Shown here piece after piece: positions 26,165-35,092 of a DNA stretch of 64,000 bases. This stretch comes from CALKZN01 sp050633585 (GTDB lineage: Bacteria; Pseudomonadota; Gammaproteobacteria; Arenicellales; Arenicellaceae): the NCBI GenBank assembly GCA_050633585.1, contig JBOEGT010000032.1:17571-81570 (forward strand), written 5' to 3'. How positions within the stretch are numbered: the stretch's first letter is position 1; each line of letters starts with the position of its first letter. Both the position numbers and the translations under genes were made by a program. The notes under the pieces are model-generated. The model ran no database searches and was not told the origin of the DNA. It was given only the letters and a program-made list of their open reading frames with translations.

Positions 26165-27562
26165 TTACGTTTTACATGGCAAGCAGACGGTCATTAATAA
26201 TCCAGAGATGTTACCAGAGGATTCGTTGAAATGATTTTTTGCGTTGATAAACCCTCCAACAGCTTCTATTTGTCGCTTGGCTAATGCCAAACCTAAACCA
26301 TAACCACTTCTCTTTTTAGCCATATCAAATGAGTCAACAACACCCTTAGCTAAACGGGATTTATCAACTTGAAAAAATGGTTCAAAAATTTTATCTAGCT
26401 CTGAAGATGGCACACCAGGACCAAAATCTTTAATACTGACAACGAACTCACTTTCAGTGCACCTTAACGATACCTCAACAACACTGTTTTTGGGGGTATG
26501 GCTCAAGCCATTACGTATAATGTTTTCAAACGCTTGACCTAAGGCATTTTGGCCACTCCCCCTTAACCATGCGTTTTCAGGCAATGTGTGATAATCCAAG
26601 TGATGTTCAGGAAACTCAAATTGAGCATCCTCACAAATCACAGCAATTAGCTCAACAAGGTCAAAATCCTCTGAGTCTAGTAGAGGTTTTTCATTATCTA
26701 ACCAGGCTAAAGTTAAAACATCTTCGACCAAATCACGCATCGCTCTCGTTTCATAACGCAAACGTGCTAAGGCTTTTTGAGGGTTAATATCTTGCTCAAC
26801 AAAATCAACCGCCATATCCATACGGGCGAGCGGTGTTCTGACTTCATGAGATAAATCCGCTAGTACTTGTCGTTGATTCCTAATTAAATGACTCGTTTTT
26901 TCCGCCATCTGATTAAATGTATCGCCCAGTTTTACTAGTTCATCTTGTCGGTTGTCTTGTTCGCTGTTCACTCTAACATCAAAATCACCGTCCCTAAATC
27001 GCCTAGTGGCACGTTCCAATGTTTCAATTGGGTACATAACATGGCGGTAAATGACCCATGTTAATAAGCACAATACGATAAATGGCAACGCAATCTGTAA
27101 AGTTAAATTCATCAATTGATAATAGCTTCCAGGACGCATTCGTTGAGGCAAACGAATTAAAAAGTAGGTTTGACCATCAGCAAAAGGCACGTCCATGACA
27201 GGGTTTTCTTCAAAATACAGATGAATCTTCCATTCAACACTCCGTCCTAATCTAAACCCATCCATATATTGCTTAGACATAACGCTATTGGCTAAAGGCG
27301 TGATTTGTGCATGCGAAACCGCAGCCCATGTCTGCTCTTTTTCTTGCAACTCTTGCAACCAAAGAGCTAGTGCACCTTCGTCTCCACTCAAATAGAGACG
27401 TTCGGCTTCTTTGCCATAATCCAATATCACTTGTTGATCTTTTTCAGCGATATAGCTCATACGCTGTTCGGTATGCTGCGTTAATAAATCAATCATCCAA
27501 AACAACGCTACTGACCCAACTACCACTACGAAGAACAACTTCCATAACAAGCGATTTTCCAT
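26165..27562 (-). CDS. Sensor histidine kinase of an iron-linked two-component system
   Basis: 465 residues: membrane helix (about 7-27), a periplasmic sensing domain of roughly 120 residues, a second helix (about 149-168), HAMP domain, H-box LADLSHEVRTPLARMD, and a catalytic domain with NALGQAFENIIRNGLSH, DFGPGVP and GYGLGLALAK. A standard EnvZ/PfeS-type kinase. It is 27 bp downstream of the response-regulator gene and directly upstream of the receptor, so it most likely senses the chelate or the iron state and controls receptor expression, as PfeRS does in Pseudomonas. Confidence 0.92.
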   Translation of the reverse strand: MENRLLWKLFFVVVVGSVALFWMIDLLTQHTEQRMSYIAEKDQQVILDYGKEAERLYLSGDEGALALWLQELQEKEQTWAAVSHAQITPLANSVMSKQYMDGFRLGRSVEWKIHLYFEENPVMDVPFADGQTYFLIRLPQRMRPGSYYQLMNLTLQIALPFIVLCLLTWVIYRHVMYPIETLERATRRFRDGDFDVRVNSEQDNRQDELVKLGDTFNQMAEKTSHLIRNQRQVLADLSHEVRTPLARMDMAVDFVEQDINPQKALARLRYETRAMRDLVEDVLTLAWLDNEKPLLDSEDFDLVELIAVICEDAQFEFPEHHLDYHTLPENAWLRGSGQNALGQAFENIIRNGLSHTPKNSVVEVSLRCTESEFVVSIKDFGPGVPSSELDKIFEPFFQVDKSRLAKGVVDSFDMAKKRSGYGLGLALAKRQIEAVGGFINAKNHFNESSGNISGLLMTVCLPCKT

Positions 27563-27589
27563 CTCAACACTCTATCTCTATGTAACGGT

Positions 27590-28279
27590 TCAATTAAATA
27601 AATAACCTTTTCCATGAACCGTCACAAACCTTTGTGCCGGCATGTTAGCGTCTAACAGTTTCCTTCGAATGCGGCTCAGATGCATATCTAAACTGCGGTC
27701 ATAACGACTGAATGGCCTTTCTAAAACGGTTTGGTACAAATAAGGCTTGCTCAGGACTTCATTCTGATGCTCAACCAATACCCATAACAAACGAAACTCA
27801 ACTGGCGTTAAAACAATATCTTTTCCAGCATAAATCACCTGGTTTTGCGATTTGTGTAGCGTTAAATCTCCGACATTTAACGTATATTGATGATGATGAC
27901 CACTTTCAAGCCAAGAAGATCTGCGTAGAAGCGCGTCAATACGCAATTGCATTTCTGTCAAATTAAAAGGCTTTGGAAGGTAATCATCAGCCCCCTTCCT
28001 GTAACCTTCTATACGTTCCTGTTCAGCATTACATGCCGTAATCATCATCACAGGAGTTTTCCGTGTTTTGCGTAAACGACTCAATACAGAAAATCCATTT
28101 AACACTGGCAGCAAGACATCTAACAAAATTAAATCAAATTTTTGATTTAAGGCGAATAACAACCCTTTCTGTCCATCATGACATTGCTCAATTGTGTAAC
28201 CTTGAGCACTCAGTAAACTGGATAGCTGATCACTTAAGACCAAGTCATCCTCAATGATTAAAATGCGTGTAGACTTCAT
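27590..28279 (-). CDS. OmpR-family response regulator
   Basis: 229 residues: a receiver domain with acidic ED near the N-terminus, phospho-acceptor Asp in LILLDVLLPVLNG and the switch Lys in YLPKPF, then an OmpR/PhoB winged helix (LTPVEFRLLWVLVEHQNEVLSKPYL, RSLDMHLSRIRRKL, VHGKGYLF). It likely activates the receptor operon. A Fur box lies about 40 bp upstream of its start codon, so the sensing system itself is iron-repressed. Confidence 0.94.
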   Translation of the reverse strand: MKSTRILIIEDDLVLSDQLSSLLSAQGYTIEQCHDGQKGLLFALNQKFDLILLDVLLPVLNGFSVLSRLRKTRKTPVMMITACNAEQERIEGYRKGADDYLPKPFNLTEMQLRIDALLRRSSWLESGHHHQYTLNVGDLTLHKSQNQVIYAGKDIVLTPVEFRLLWVLVEHQNEVLSKPYLYQTVLERPFSRYDRSLDMHLSRIRRKLLDANMPAQRFVTVHGKGYLFN

Positions 28280-28317
28280 TCACAACTCATTAAAGAACAA
28301 TAAGAAGATAGCACTTT

Positions 28318-28337
28318 AATGAGAATGGTTATCAATT
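28318..28337 (-). promoter_or_regulatory. Fur box upstream of the response-regulator gene
   Basis: AATGAGAATGGTTATCAATT matches the Fur consensus well and lies 39 bp before the start codon at 28279. Confidence 0.78.
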
Positions 28338-29096
28338 GCAATTAAATACAGGATATTTACCCACAAAAATAAAATGTCACAGTTGGAAGTATTGTTAAAG
28401 TCAACGCATTTCTCATTAATAGAGATAATTTCTTATTGCGTTTTGCCTTATGCTTTAGCACCCGTTCGGATTATTAGTCAATAGACGAACGCTTATATTG
28501 TCGACTTCAAACCCCTGATTATTGGTTCACTGATCAATATCAGTATATTTATTACGAAAAAGTTTTATCAAAACAACTTACAATGTCGACCTGTCAGAAT
28601 TTATACCGAAGACTCATTATCAGACCTGAAACATTCTTAGATGTTTTTAACACAACTATTGTGTACTCAGTTTCTGGGTCTATAGAAGGAATGAAACCAG
28701 TATTCAATGGAGCTGTTAATTTTACGGAACTTATTGAGTATATTAACAGTTATCCTGAAATTAGGTTAACTCAAATTGACGGACGCCTCACTAGAGTGGT
28801 TTGGCAATCACTCTAAAATTTTCTGAAACAAGATAGAAATCTAATACCGCAAGTACAAAGAGAAAAATCAGTAAGCTTTCTCCATAGAAATGTAGTAGTT
28901 TGTCAAAAAATTAAAGCCACTCTTAGATCCAATGAATATAAACAGGACTAATAGCTAAACAACACGTAAATTCCAAAATATTTTTTAAGTTGTAATGTTT
29001 TTCAATAGTAAAATAAGACTACTTATACTTAAGTCATCGTTTAATAAAATAAATCCTCTATTATCAAACAAACTTTAGCTGTTAGTCCTCGAAAAA
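28338..29096. other. AT-rich intergenic region
   Basis: About 760 bp between the iron two-component system and the catabolic island. It contains one weak candidate gene (28583-28816). The rest is low-GC with no terminator, RNA or repeat I could support. It may mark the boundary between two acquired blocks. Confidence 0.4.
28583..28816 (+). CDS. Possible small hypothetical protein, 77 aa
   Basis: An ATG-initiated frame of 77 codons with balanced, soluble composition (RPETFLDVFNTTIVYSVSGS, FTELIEYINSYPEIRLTQID). No good ribosome site precedes it and I recognise no family. It is the only sizeable frame in a long gap, which is the main argument for listing it. It could be a remnant of a larger gene. 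Confidence 0.3.
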   Translation: MSTCQNLYRRLIIRPETFLDVFNTTIVYSVSGSIEGMKPVFNGAVNFTELIEYINSYPEIRLTQIDGRLTRVVWQSL

Positions 29097-29558
29097 CTAC
29101 AAGGGGTAGTCATAACGAATAAAACCTCTATGCTCTGCAACTTTGTCATATAAAGCCCGAGCAGTTGTGTTTTCAGCTTGAGTTTGCCAGTAAAGGCGAT
29201 TATACCTCTTACTTCTTGCATGCTGCGCTATAACATGAATTAACGCTTGAGCAACACCGCACCTTCTTGCTGTAGGCACTGTAAATAAATCTTGTAAATA
29301 ACAAGAACGTTGGGTCCACAAAGTTCTGTGAAAAAGGAAATGAGCAAAACCAACTAAACGTCCATCTATTTTTGCAGAAAGTCCAAATATATCTTCATCT
29401 CCCATTAAATATGCCCAAGCTAAATCATACTCGTTATCAGACGTGGTTGTTTGGTAGAAAGCTTTATAATCACGTACGAGAACGTCCCACTCAACCTTAT
29501 CGTTCTGCGTTAAGTATTGAATACGTATTTCTGTTTTCTTTTGAGTCAGACTATCCAT
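29097..29558 (-). CDS. GNAT-family N-acetyltransferase
   Basis: 153 residues with the GNAT core: LVGFAHFLFHR, CYLQDLFTVPTARRCGVAQALIHVIAQHA (acetyl-CoA pyrophosphate loop RRCGVA) and YWQTQAENTTARALYDKV. It transfers an acetyl group from acetyl-CoA to an amine. It lies 4 bp after the aspartase-like gene as the last gene of the island. The substrate is unknown; it may modify an intermediate or detoxify an analogue of the imported compound. Confidence 0.87.
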   Translation of the reverse strand: MDSLTQKKTEIRIQYLTQNDKVEWDVLVRDYKAFYQTTTSDNEYDLAWAYLMGDEDIFGLSAKIDGRLVGFAHFLFHRTLWTQRSCYLQDLFTVPTARRCGVAQALIHVIAQHARSKRYNRLYWQTQAENTTARALYDKVAEHRGFIRYDYPL

Positions 29559-29562
29559 ATAA

Positions 29563-30918
29563 TTATGATTGATTCCCCAAGATATTGTCAGGGTTAAATA
29601 ATAGCTCCATTTTTTCCCCGGAAATTACACCTTTATCTAAAATAATTTGACGTAAAGTTTTATTCGACACTAAGGCTTCTTTAGCTATTATTGAGGCTTC
29701 CTCGTAGCCTATTTCAGGTACCAATGCAGTCACAGAAACTAAGCTCTCATCAAATAACTTCTCACACCTAACCAAATCAAGCTCAATTCCGTTTACACAC
29801 TTAGCCGCAAGAACTTCTAACGCATTAGTTAATATCTTCATAGAAGATAAGAGGTTATAAATTAACACTGGCTCCATTGCATTTAATTGAAGTTGTCCAG
29901 ATTCAGCAGCCATAGTCACGGTTAAGTCATTTCCAATCACTTGATAAGCCACTTGATTAACCACTTCAGGAATCACTGGATTAACTTTCCCAGGCATAAT
30001 TGATGAACCTGCCTGAACCGTAGGCAATATAATTTCACCTATTCCTGCCCTAGGTCCGCTTGATAAAAGGCGAAGGTCATTACAAATTTTTGAAATTTTC
30101 ACAGATATTCGTTTCAATATACCTGAAAATGTTACGAACCCTCCCAAATCAGAGGAAGCTTCAATTAAATCTTTTGATTGAACTAACGGCAACCCTGAAA
30201 TAGTTGAAAGGTAATCTATAGCCATTTTAGAGTAACCTGATGGAGCATTGATGCCTGTGCCAACTGCTGTTCCACCTAAATTAACTTCACAAAGTAAATT
30301 TGCAACTTCATTTAACCGCTTAACGTCTTCAGAAATCGTATTTGCAAATGATAAGAATTCTGATGAAACAGTCATTGGAACAGCATCTTGGAGTTGTGTT
30401 CGCCCTACTTTTAACACACCCTCAAAGTCTTTGGCTTTTTCTGAAAAAGAGTCTACTAGTTTTGATTGTGCTGCTAATAAATTTGGTAGCAACTGCAGAA
30501 TTGCTAACCTTAGAGATGTTGGATAAACATCATTTGTAGATTGTGAAGCGTTGACATCATCGTTAGGGTGTAAAAATTCATACTGCCCTTTGGAATAACC
30601 CATTTTTAATAAACCTACATTTGCTATTACCTCATTAGCATTCATGTTTGTAGAAGTTCCAGCTCCGCCTTGGATCATATCGACTAAAAAATATGCATGA
30701 TGCTTACCAGCAAGAATTTCGTCACAAACTTCAGCAATAATATTTGCTTTTGTTTTGCTTATTTTTCCCAAATCCTTATTTGCTAAAGCTGACGATTTTT
30801 TTACCATAGCTAAGGACGTAATAATTTCAGGGAAATGCCTCAAAGTGACACCTGTTATGGGAAAATTCAGCAAAGCAAGTTCGGTTTGCTCTCCATACAT
30901 GTTAGTAACATTATTCAT
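29563..30918 (-). CDS. Aspartate ammonia-lyase-like enzyme, N-terminally short
   Basis: 451 residues of the aspartase/fumarase superfamily, close to AspA throughout: GGAGTSTNMNANEV, QSTNDVYPT, GRTQLQDAVPMT, SKICNDLRLLSSGPRAG and the signature GSSIMPGKVNPVIPEVVNQV. Aspartase converts aspartate to fumarate and ammonia. Compared with E. coli AspA it lacks about 20 N-terminal residues (the segment ending DAYY before YG); no in-frame ATG, GTG or TTG exists between the upstream in-frame stop and this ATG. Fumarase-like or other amino-acid lyase activity is possible, but the sequence favours aspartase. It follows the deacylase gene by 74 bp. Confidence 0.85.
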   Translation of the reverse strand: MNNVTNMYGEQTELALLNFPITGVTLRHFPEIITSLAMVKKSSALANKDLGKISKTKANIIAEVCDEILAGKHHAYFLVDMIQGGAGTSTNMNANEVIANVGLLKMGYSKGQYEFLHPNDDVNASQSTNDVYPTSLRLAILQLLPNLLAAQSKLVDSFSEKAKDFEGVLKVGRTQLQDAVPMTVSSEFLSFANTISEDVKRLNEVANLLCEVNLGGTAVGTGINAPSGYSKMAIDYLSTISGLPLVQSKDLIEASSDLGGFVTFSGILKRISVKISKICNDLRLLSSGPRAGIGEIILPTVQAGSSIMPGKVNPVIPEVVNQVAYQVIGNDLTVTMAAESGQLQLNAMEPVLIYNLLSSMKILTNALEVLAAKCVNGIELDLVRCEKLFDESLVSVTALVPEIGYEEASIIAKEALVSNKTLRQIILDKGVISGEKMELLFNPDNILGNQS

Positions 30919-30992
30919 ATACGCTTTAATATCTTTTGAGGTAATTTTTAATGATTAGAGCTATTTTGATATTGACTTTTAATTCCTAACAA

Positions 30993-32168
30993 TCATTCAT
31001 CAGTTACATCACTTAAAAAATTATCAATCATACTTTCACAATAATTTAACTGTTCAAACGTAATGAACTCATTGGGTTTGTGCGCTTGTTCTATACTGCC
31101 CGGACCACAGACAATGCTTGGGATTCCCGCTTTGCTGAACCTACCTGCCTCTGTTCCAAATGCAACTTTCGCGAGCTTTGGATTAGGTGTAAGTTTTTTT
31201 ACAAATTGCGTTAAATCATGACTAGACTCTGTAAATAAACCTGGATAATCCATCAGTTCGTCAAATTCGATGGCAGCATCAGAGTATATTTTGCGCATTT
31301 TTGGTATTAATGTGTTCTCGGCATATTCACGAATACCCATAAAAATCAAATCAGGGTCTACATCTGGTAAATACCTATATTCAAAAGAAAACTCACAACT
31401 TTTTGGTACCACATTTGTAGCAATACCTCCGTTAATCATGCTTGTCAAAAGAGTCGTAAAAGGGATATCAAAACCCGACTGCCACGTTTTTTCTTTTTCA
31501 AATTTTTTAGAAACTTCATCAATATGGTTAATTAAATTAGCCGCATAATGAATTGCATTCACTGCTTTTGGGGCAATCGATGAATGAGCCTCTTTACCAT
31601 GAATATTGCAGCGATAAGCTCTCTTACCTTTATGAGCGGTAATCACTTTCATTTCAGTAGGTTCTCCAATAATGCAACCACTTGGCTGAATTTTGAGGTG
31701 ACCTAAATCATTTAACAACCCCTTTACTCCCAAACAACCAACCTCTTCATCATACGATAATGCAAAGTGCACTGGTTTGTTTAATTTGGCTGATGCAAAT
31801 GCTGGTGCTTTTGCTAGTAAGACAGAAACAAATCCTTTCATATCACAAGTACCACGACCATAAACCTTATTATCTATAATCGTTGCTTTAAAAGGATCTG
31901 TATTCCAATTTTGACCATCTATAGGAACAACATCTGTGTGCCCTGAAAAAACAATTCCTGCTGCATCATCTTGGCTTCCAATAGTTGCGAATAAATTTGC
32001 TTTGTTTTTATCACTGTTATACGTCAAACGAATATCAAATCCTAAGTCTTCTAGGTAACACTTAGCCCACTCAATCAAATCGAGATTACTATCGCGGCTG
32101 ACAGTCTTAAACTCAATTAAACGATTTAACATAGTTAGCACTTCGGTGCTTGGAGATGTATTTTTCAT
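30993..32168 (-). CDS. M20-family deacylase, acetylornithine deacetylase (ArgE)-like
   Basis: 391 residues with the metal site motifs of the ArgE/DapE peptidase family: FSGHTDVVP, the bridging Asp in GRGTCDMKG, YDEEVGCLGV (catalytic Glu pair), GEPTEMKVITAHKG, and a C-terminal metal His in EQAHKPNEF. The dimerisation domain in the middle is present (ARG-type HSSIAPKAVNAI). It removes an acyl group from an N-acylated amino acid. Here it sits inside a peptide-importer operon rather than with arginine genes, so the true substrate is probably an imported N-acyl compound rather than acetylornithine. Confidence 0.88.
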   Translation of the reverse strand: MKNTSPSTEVLTMLNRLIEFKTVSRDSNLDLIEWAKCYLEDLGFDIRLTYNSDKNKANLFATIGSQDDAAGIVFSGHTDVVPIDGQNWNTDPFKATIIDNKVYGRGTCDMKGFVSVLLAKAPAFASAKLNKPVHFALSYDEEVGCLGVKGLLNDLGHLKIQPSGCIIGEPTEMKVITAHKGKRAYRCNIHGKEAHSSIAPKAVNAIHYAANLINHIDEVSKKFEKEKTWQSGFDIPFTTLLTSMINGGIATNVVPKSCEFSFEYRYLPDVDPDLIFMGIREYAENTLIPKMRKIYSDAAIEFDELMDYPGLFTESSHDLTQFVKKLTPNPKLAKVAFGTEAGRFSKAGIPSIVCGPGSIEQAHKPNEFITFEQLNYCESMIDNFLSDVTDE

Positions 32169-32178
32169 AATATATAAG

Positions 32179-33177
32179 CTAAATATTTGTATTTAAATGG
32201 CAAGCAGACCATTGGTTAGTTGCAATTTGCTTCAATTTTGGGGCTTCTTCGCTACAGACTTGATTTGCAAATGAGCAACGAGGATGAAAATGACAGCCAG
32301 AAGGAGGGTCTAAAGGGGATGGTATTTCGCCTTTAATAGGCTCAAAATCATGTTGCTCAGTGACAATTTTTGGAACTTCTTTTAATAAAGCCTGAGTGTA
32401 AGGATGGTTCGGTTTTTCGAAAAGAGTCTTTGTCTCAGACACTTCTACAATTTTTCCCAAATACATAATCACTATTCGATCAGATATATGTTCTACAACT
32501 CCTAAATCATGACTAATAAATAAATAAGTTAAATCTAATTTTTTCCTAAGGCTCATGAATAAATTAATGACTTGAGCCTGAATTGAAACATCTAATGCAG
32601 CTACTGATTCATCACAAATTAAAAACTCAGGCTTTACAGCTAAAGCTCTAGCAATACCGATTCTCTGGCGCTGTCCCCCAGAAAATTGATGAGGATATCT
32701 CATCTTATAAGCCGGGTCTAAGCCAACAGTTAACATCACTTTTTCAACATAATCGTCAACCTCGCTTGCCTGAATCAGACCATGAAACAATGGCGCTTCA
32801 CCAATAATCTCTCTAACTCTTTTTCGAGGATTTAATGACGACATTGGATCTTGAAAAATCATCTGAATCGCTAAATTTGCAGTTTTTTGAAACTCTTTAT
32901 CGTTGGAAGATAAAACTTTACCTTTCCAGAAAACGTCTCCCTGAGTCGCTTCATGAATTCCTGCAATAACGCGACCTAAAGTAGATTTACCGCAGCCTGA
33001 CTCCCCGACTAAACCAACAACTTCTCCTTTTTGAATATACAAATCGACGTCATTTACTGCGTAAACGACTTCATCTTTTCCACCTCCTTTAAAATAATCA
33101 ACTAAACGCTGAGCATAATCACGCTTCTTGACAAACTGTTTACTAACACTCTTTATTTTTAATAAAGGTAAATTCAT
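32179..33177 (-). CDS. Peptide ABC transporter ATPase (DppF/OppF-like)
   Basis: 332 residues with Walker A GESGCGKST, Q-loop IFQDPMSSLNPR, signature FSGGQRQRIGIARAL, Walker B EFLICDESVAALD and the oligopeptide-type C-terminal Cys cluster (GCHFHPRCSFANQVC) that binds an Fe-S cluster or zinc in this family. It pairs with the neighbouring DppD-like ATPase and starts 2 bp after it. Confidence 0.94.
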   Translation of the reverse strand: MNLPLLKIKSVSKQFVKKRDYAQRLVDYFKGGGKDEVVYAVNDVDLYIQKGEVVGLVGESGCGKSTLGRVIAGIHEATQGDVFWKGKVLSSNDKEFQKTANLAIQMIFQDPMSSLNPRKRVREIIGEAPLFHGLIQASEVDDYVEKVMLTVGLDPAYKMRYPHQFSGGQRQRIGIARALAVKPEFLICDESVAALDVSIQAQVINLFMSLRKKLDLTYLFISHDLGVVEHISDRIVIMYLGKIVEVSETKTLFEKPNHPYTQALLKEVPKIVTEQHDFEPIKGEIPSPLDPPSGCHFHPRCSFANQVCSEEAPKLKQIATNQWSACHLNTNI

Positions 33178-33179
33178 AA

Positions 33180-34178
33180 CTACGCCTCTTCTGGATTAAA
33201 GCAAGACACCAAATGATGCTTGTTAAGTTTCTTTTCTTCAGGTATCTGCCAACACTCTTCCGTTGCATACTGACAACGCGGTCTAAATGAACATCCTTGA
33301 GGTAGATTAGCTAAAGAGGGAGCCATTCCAGGGATTTGAAACAAAGGCTCTCCTCTCTTATTATTACTTGGCACTGATTTCATCAAGCCCACCGTATATG
33401 GATGCCTAGGAGTATTAACAATATCCTTGATAGAGCCAGTTTCAACGATCCTTCCAGCATACATAACCGCTACTCGGTCAGCCAAACCAGAAACTAATGC
33501 CAAGTCATGAGTAACCCAAATCAAAGCGGTTCCACTTTCTCGACATAACTTTTTTACTTCATAGAGTATCTGGGCTTGAACAGTTACATCTAAAGCAGTT
33601 GTAGGCTCATCCGCAATAATAATATCAGGCTCATTTAATAATGCTGTGGCAATAGCAACTCTTTGACGCATTCCACCCGAAAACTGATGAGGGTAGGACT
33701 TTAAACGTTCATCCGGTGATGAGATACCGACTTTAACAAGAGCCTGACGAGCACGTTCCAAGGCTTCTTTTCGACTCACTTTAACATGCGAAGTAATAGC
33801 TTCAATCATTTGAGTATCTATACGCAAAACAGGATTTAAACTCATCATTGGGTCTTGAAAAATCATAGCTATTTTTGCACCTCTAAGGCTTCGCAAATAA
33901 GGCTTTCCAGATGAAACCAAATCAACACCATTAGCTTCATCTCCATAGTAAATAATTTTTCCGCCTTTAATTTTTCCTGGCTTATCAATTAAGCCCATTA
34001 TTGAAAACCCTGTGACACTTTTTCCAGAGCCAGACTCACCGACTACTCCTAAAATTTCACCTTTACTAATACTTAAATTCACACCATCGACGGACTTTAC
34101 TAACCCTGCTTTAGTATCAAAATATGTTTGTAAATTCTGAACTTCAAGAATTTTGTTTTGATCTTTTTTTGTAGACAT
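33180..34178 (-). CDS. Peptide ABC transporter ATPase (DppD/OppD-like)
   Basis: 332 residues: Walker A GESGSGKSV, IFQDPMMSLNPVLRI, signature FSGGMRQRVAIATALL, Walker B DIIIADEPTTALDV, switch His (VTHDLALVSG) and the Cys-rich C-terminal motif (GCSFRPRCQYATEEC). Genes for both ATPases, both permeases and two binding proteins lie in one direction, giving a complete importer. Confidence 0.94.
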   Translation of the reverse strand: MSTKKDQNKILEVQNLQTYFDTKAGLVKSVDGVNLSISKGEILGVVGESGSGKSVTGFSIMGLIDKPGKIKGGKIIYYGDEANGVDLVSSGKPYLRSLRGAKIAMIFQDPMMSLNPVLRIDTQMIEAITSHVKVSRKEALERARQALVKVGISSPDERLKSYPHQFSGGMRQRVAIATALLNEPDIIIADEPTTALDVTVQAQILYEVKKLCRESGTALIWVTHDLALVSGLADRVAVMYAGRIVETGSIKDIVNTPRHPYTVGLMKSVPSNNKRGEPLFQIPGMAPSLANLPQGCSFRPRCQYATEECWQIPEEKKLNKHHLVSCFNPEEA

Positions 34179-34180
34179 AA

Positions 34181-35092
34181 TTATTTTTGCAATCTTGGAT
34201 TAAGGACATCACGTAATTGATCTCCAACGAGATTAATAGACACAACGAGCATTAAAAGCGCAATGCCAGGGAAAAAGCTGATCCAGTAATGGCCAGATAA
34301 CATATAATCAAACCCATTTTTAATCAGCCTACCTAAAGAAGGTTCAGTAACTGGGGTGCCAACACCTAGAAAAGATAAAGTAGCCTCTAATGAAATAGCG
34401 TGAGCAACTTGTACTGTCGCAACTACAATCAATGGAGGTAAGCTATTAGGTAATAAATGACCAAAAACAATTCTATAGCTTGAAAGCCCTAATGAACTTG
34501 CCGCTTCAATATATTCCTTACGACGCTCGACCAAAGCAGCACTCCTAATAGTTCTCGCATAATATGCCCACTGAACGGCAACTAACGCGACAATAACCTT
34601 ATCAATACCATTACCTAATACTGCTAATAAAATTAAAGCAATTAAAATAGCCGGGAACGAGAGTTGTAGATCCACAATTCTCATAATTAAATTATCGATT
34701 CTTCCTCCGACATAAGCCGCAATTAAACCCATAGAAATACCAAGTACTAGAGCAATGGCTGTACTGCTAAGGCTTACCAATAGACTTGTCCTTGTACCAT
34801 AAATAATGGCGCTAAAAACATCGCGTCCTTGTGAATCAGTGCCTAACCAGTAATAAAGAGTTTCTTGAATATTTTGACTTCCAGGGTGTAAAACGGAATC
34901 CATAATATCTAGCTGAGTTAAATCATAAGGATTTTGATACGTAAAAAACGGTGCAAAAATAGACATTACAGACAATGAAATAACAATGAGCAATGCAATA
35001 ATTGCGACCTTACTATTTGAGAAATCACTTATGATTCGTCGCAATGGAGATTCAGCCAACTCCGTTGAAGAGTCATTTTTATAAAATTTCAT
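34181..35092 (-). CDS. Peptide ABC transporter permease (DppC/OppC-like)
   Basis: 303 residues with a cytoplasmic N-terminus, the OppC_N helix, LGTDSQGRDVFSAIIYGTRTSL, and the coupling segment ERRKEYIEAASSLGLSSYRIVFGHLLPN. Six membrane helices. It overlaps the upstream permease by 4 bp (ATGA) and ends 2 bp before the ATPase gene. Confidence 0.93.
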   Translation of the reverse strand: MKFYKNDSSTELAESPLRRIISDFSNSKVAIIALLIVISLSVMSIFAPFFTYQNPYDLTQLDIMDSVLHPGSQNIQETLYYWLGTDSQGRDVFSAIIYGTRTSLLVSLSSTAIALVLGISMGLIAAYVGGRIDNLIMRIVDLQLSFPAILIALILLAVLGNGIDKVIVALVAVQWAYYARTIRSAALVERRKEYIEAASSLGLSSYRIVFGHLLPNSLPPLIVVATVQVAHAISLEATLSFLGVGTPVTEPSLGRLIKNGFDYMLSGHYWISFFPGIALLMLVVSINLVGDQLRDVLNPRLQK

